Source of the DNA: an uncultured Collinsella sp.
Lineage (GTDB): Bacteria; Actinomycetota; Coriobacteriia; Coriobacteriales; Coriobacteriaceae
Direction of reading: 5' to 3'
DNA: 6,888 nt
NCBI GenBank assembly: GCA_900553475.1
Contig: USEF01000085.1
Location: 1 to 6,888, forward strand
In this document: one piece after another, positions 5,286 to 6,888 of the stretch
Layout: each line of letters begins with the position of its first letter
Position numbering within the stretch: the stretch's first letter is position 1
Translations under genes and position numbers: made by a program
Notes under the pieces: generated by a model
What the model was told of the DNA's origin: nothing
Databases searched by the model: none
What the model saw: the letters and a program-made list of their open reading frames with translations, nothing else

Positions 5286-6888
5286 AACGAGCGCAAGCGT
5301 CTTGGTCTTGCCGAGAGTGCGCAGAGCGAAATTACGGGCGTTGCCGATGAGCTCGCCGGTCGTCATCTGCAGTTCCGTCCCATGGGCGCGGCGGATGCCG
5401 AGGGCGCGAGCGCGCTGGAGGCTGCCTGCTTTGAAGGTGCCGGACACGAGGCGTGGACGCCGGGCATGTTCCTGTCCGAACTGGACGAGGACGTCGCTGC
5501 GCCGCGTAGTTGGTGGGTAGCACACGACGACGGCAAGCTGCTGGGCCTTGCCGGCGGTATGGTCGTGGACGGTGATGTGCAGATTCTGGATGTCGCCGTC
5601 GACCCGGCACATCGCCGTGAGGGCATTGCCCGCAAGCTGCTGTCGCATGTGAGCTATGATGCCCAGATGCTCGGCTGCACCACGGCTTCGCTCGAGGTCG
5701 AGGACGGCAACGAGGGAGCGATCGCGCTTTATAACGCTCTGGGCTTTACCGAGGCAGGACGGCGCCGCGGCTACTATGGTGCCGGCAAGGATGCCATCGT
5801 CATGACGGCCCCGCTGCCCCTCGTGCTTCCGGTCGACAATGCTTCGCCCGAGCCGACGGCGGCAGAGCAGCGCGTATGGCCGCTGCCTGCGCCCGGGCGC
5901 TCCGAGGGGGGGCGTGCCGAAATTGAACGCCGCCGCCTAGTGCTCGCTATCGAGAGTTCCTGCGACGAGACGGCCGTGGCGATTATCGATGCGGATGGCA
6001 ATATGCTGGCCAACCAGGTGTCGACACAGATTGATTTTCATGCCCGCTTTGGCGGCGTGGTGCCCGAGATCGCCTCGCGCAAACACGTTGAGGTGATTGT
6101 GAGTGTCGTGGATGCGGCGCTCGAGGATGCCGCAGCATCGCTGGGTCTTGAGGGTGGAGCCATTGCACCAAGTGAGCTTGCCGCCGTGGGCGTGACGCAG
6201 GGTCCGGGCCTGGTGGGCGCGCTCGTGGTTGGCGTCGCCTTCGCCAAGGGCTTTGCCTACGCTGCCGGCAAGCCGCTCGTGTGCGTCAACCATCTGGAGG
6301 GGCACCTGTTTGCCAACCTGCTGGCGCAACCCGACCTCAAACCGCCGTTTATCTTCACGCTTGTCTCGGGTGGGCACACCATGCTCGTGCACGTGAAAGC
6401 GTGGGGCGACTACGAGGTGCTCGGTGAGACGCTCGACGACGCCGTGGGCGAGGCCTTCGACAAGGTAGCCAAGGCGTTGGGTTTGGGCTATCCCGGTGGC
6501 CCCATCATCTCCAAGCTGGCCGAGACGGGCAACCCCAAGGCGATCGATTTCCCCCGTGCGCTTAACAGCAGAGGAGACTATCGCTTCTCGCTTTCGGGCC
6601 TTAAAACCGCTGTGACGCTCTACATTGAACAGGAGACCAAGGCCGGGCGCACGATTCACCTGCCCGATCTGGCGGCTTCGTTTGAGGCAGCTGTCTTTGA
6701 CGTGCAGTACAAGAAGGCCAAAAACGCATTGCACGCTACCGGATGCAAGGAATACTGCATTGGTGGCGGCGTCTCGGCCAACCCGCATCTGCGCGAGATG
6801 ATGATCAAGAAGCTTGGGCGTCAGGGGATTCGCGTAACGGTGCCGCCCTTGTCTGCCTGTACCGATAACGCAGCCATGATCGCGGAGG
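4578..6888 (+). CDS. tsaB-rimI-tsaD: TsaB-RimI-TsaD triple fusion, t6A37 synthesis plus N-alpha-acetyltransferase (3' end cut by window)
   Basis: One open frame of 770 codons plus one base runs from ATG 4578 to the window edge with no in-frame stop. It joins three normally separate proteins: TsaB (about 1-236), RimI (about 263-412) and TsaD (from about 454). TsaB and TsaD form the heterodimer that, with TsaE, transfers threonylcarbamoyl to A37 of tRNA; RimI acetylates the N-terminal alanine of ribosomal protein S18. Linkers are a charged stretch (about 237-262) and a Pro/Gly/Ala-rich then Arg-rich stretch (about 413-453). By comparison with an E. coli TsaD of 337 residues, some 30-50 residues are missing at the right edge. 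The start overlaps tsaE by 14 bases and has only a weak AAGG (4565-4568), so coupling to tsaE is likely. No well-placed ribosome site lies before the RimI or TsaD part, which favours a true single polypeptide. A G7 run (5906-5912) in the second linker is a possible indel or slippage point. Domain identities are firm; that the chain stays unprocessed is inferred. Confidence 0.9.
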   Translation, partial: MSLHNDNALVVALDTSTDMLACAASWIDGQTGETKLVSGDHMCRRHANVELVNTVDGVLAQAGLDRSDVGYYVVGRGPGSFTGVRIGISTAKGLARGANVPLLGVSTLDACAWTAWKAGVRGKLGILADAMRGEVYPALYMLGDEGPERQFEREHVVKAAVALDEWRRAADWDQVQLTGDGLVRYGKLLGEDETARCVERDLWWPSGEGLLLAHAAGDGDPARVLPIYTRLSDAEENERKRLGLAESAQSEITGVADELAGRHLQFRPMGAADAEGASALEAACFEGAGHEAWTPGMFLSELDEDVAAPRSWWVAHDDGKLLGLAGGMVVDGDVQILDVAVDPAHRREGIARKLLSHVSYDAQMLGCTTASLEVEDGNEGAIALYNALGFTEAGRRRGYYGAGKDAIVMTAPLPLVLPVDNASPEPTAAEQRVWPLPAPGRSEGGRAEIERRRLVLAIESSCDETAVAIIDADGNMLANQVSTQIDFHARFGGVVPEIASRKHVEVIVSVVDAALEDAAASLGLEGGAIAPSELAAVGVTQGPGLVGALVVGVAFAKGFAYAAGKPLVCVNHLEGHLFANLLAQPDLKPPFIFTLVSGGHTMLVHVKAWGDYEVLGETLDDAVGEAFDKVAKALGLGYPGGPIISKLAETGNPKAIDFPRALNSRGDYRFSLSGLKTAVTLYIEQETKAGRTIHLPDLAASFEAAVFDVQYKKAKNALHATGCKEYCIGGGVSANPHLREMMIKKLGRQGIRVTVPPLSACTDNAAMIAE
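5364..5813 (+). other. RimI GNAT acetyltransferase domain of the fusion (residues about 263-412)
   Basis: The domain opens with LQFRPMGAADAEGASALEAA (264-283). The acetyl-CoA loop reads VAVDPAHRREGIARKLL (339-355), fitting R/Q-x-x-G-x-G/A at 346-351. SLEVEDGNEGAIALYNALGF follows, with Glu373 and Tyr385 twelve residues apart, the same spacing as the catalytic Glu103 and Tyr115 of enterobacterial RimI, and then RRRGYY (395-400), the equivalent of E. coli RRNYY. The catalytic set is intact, so the domain is expected to be active. Confidence 0.92.
5937..6888 (+). other. TsaD (Kae1/YgjD) domain of the fusion, incomplete at the right edge
   Basis: The domain opens with LVLAIESSCDETAVAI (454-469). 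Metal ligands are His572 and His576 (NHLEGH), and Asp763 (CTDNAAMIAE, last residues in the window). SGGHT (597-601), LDDAVGEAFDK (619-629), GLGYPGGP, FSLSGLKTAV and GGGVSANPHLRE are all present. Spacings between His572, His600 and Asp628 (28 each) equal those in E. coli TsaD. All catalytic-site motifs are kept. Confidence 0.95.

Noticed and set aside
4992..5648. A 218-codon minus-strand open frame opposite TsaB-RimI
   Set aside because: The composition is typical of antisense shadows (rich in Arg, His, Ala, Thr), it shows no family motif, and the + strand has clear TsaB and RimI signatures across the same bases.
5940..5942. GTG at 5940 as the start of a separate tsaD gene
   Set aside because: The upstream frame runs through without a stop and no purine-rich site lies at a useful distance; the G run at 5906-5912 is about 27 bases away. 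It is kept only as a possible evolutionary relic in the findings.
5937..6788. A 283-codon open frame on the minus strand opposite the TsaD domain
   Set aside because: It lies fully opposite a strongly conserved coding domain, has no recognisable motif, and is explained by the GC-rich third positions of the + strand gene, which suppress antisense stops.
1..6888. A CRISPR array, insertion sequence, tRNA or rRNA gene, or phage element
   Set aside because: No direct-repeat array, transposase, terminal inverted repeats, tRNA-like cloverleaf or rRNA sequence was seen; coding genes fill nearly the whole window.

Overview
The window is a densely packed run of housekeeping genes, all on the + strand. 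It reads like a stretch of a Coriobacteriia chromosome, with a Collinsella-like gut actinobacterium as the best guess. That rests on moderately high and variable GC, actinobacterial gene order, and a fused TsaB-RimI-TsaD gene. The taxonomic call is an inference from family knowledge and no database search was possible.

Layout: positions 1-29 are an intrinsic terminator that closes a gene lying upstream of the window. Positions 30-138 hold one or two sigma70-type promoters and a short leader. Then come acpS (139-678), nnr (679-2295), alr (2298-3443), a family 4 uracil-DNA glycosylase (3452-4072), tsaE (4085-4591), and one open frame from 4578 that runs off the right edge at 6888. Gaps between genes are 0, 2, 8 and 12 bases, and tsaE overlaps the last gene by 14 bases. 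No internal terminator is visible, so all six genes are probably one transcript from the promoters near 44-109.

The last frame encodes a single polypeptide with three complete family signatures in a row: TsaB (residues about 1-236), the N-alpha-acetyltransferase RimI (about 263-412), and TsaD (about 454 to the window edge at codon 770). Together with tsaE next to it, the locus supplies three of the four core proteins of bacterial tRNA t6A37 synthesis; only TsaC/TsaC2, which makes threonylcarbamoyl-AMP, is absent. Mycobacteria keep alr, tsaE, tsaB, rimI and tsaD as separate genes in this same order, so the fusion looks like collapse of an ancestral operon.

The other genes are mixed housekeeping: AcpS activates acyl carrier protein, Nnr repairs damaged NAD(P)H, Alr makes D-alanine for peptidoglycan, and the glycosylase removes uracil from DNA. 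Points worth a second look are the triple fusion, a seven-G run at its RimI-TsaD junction, an AcpS with a C-terminal tail and a lost SxxH histidine, an Alr lacking the usual carbamylated lysine, and a GC rise from the front to the back of the operon.
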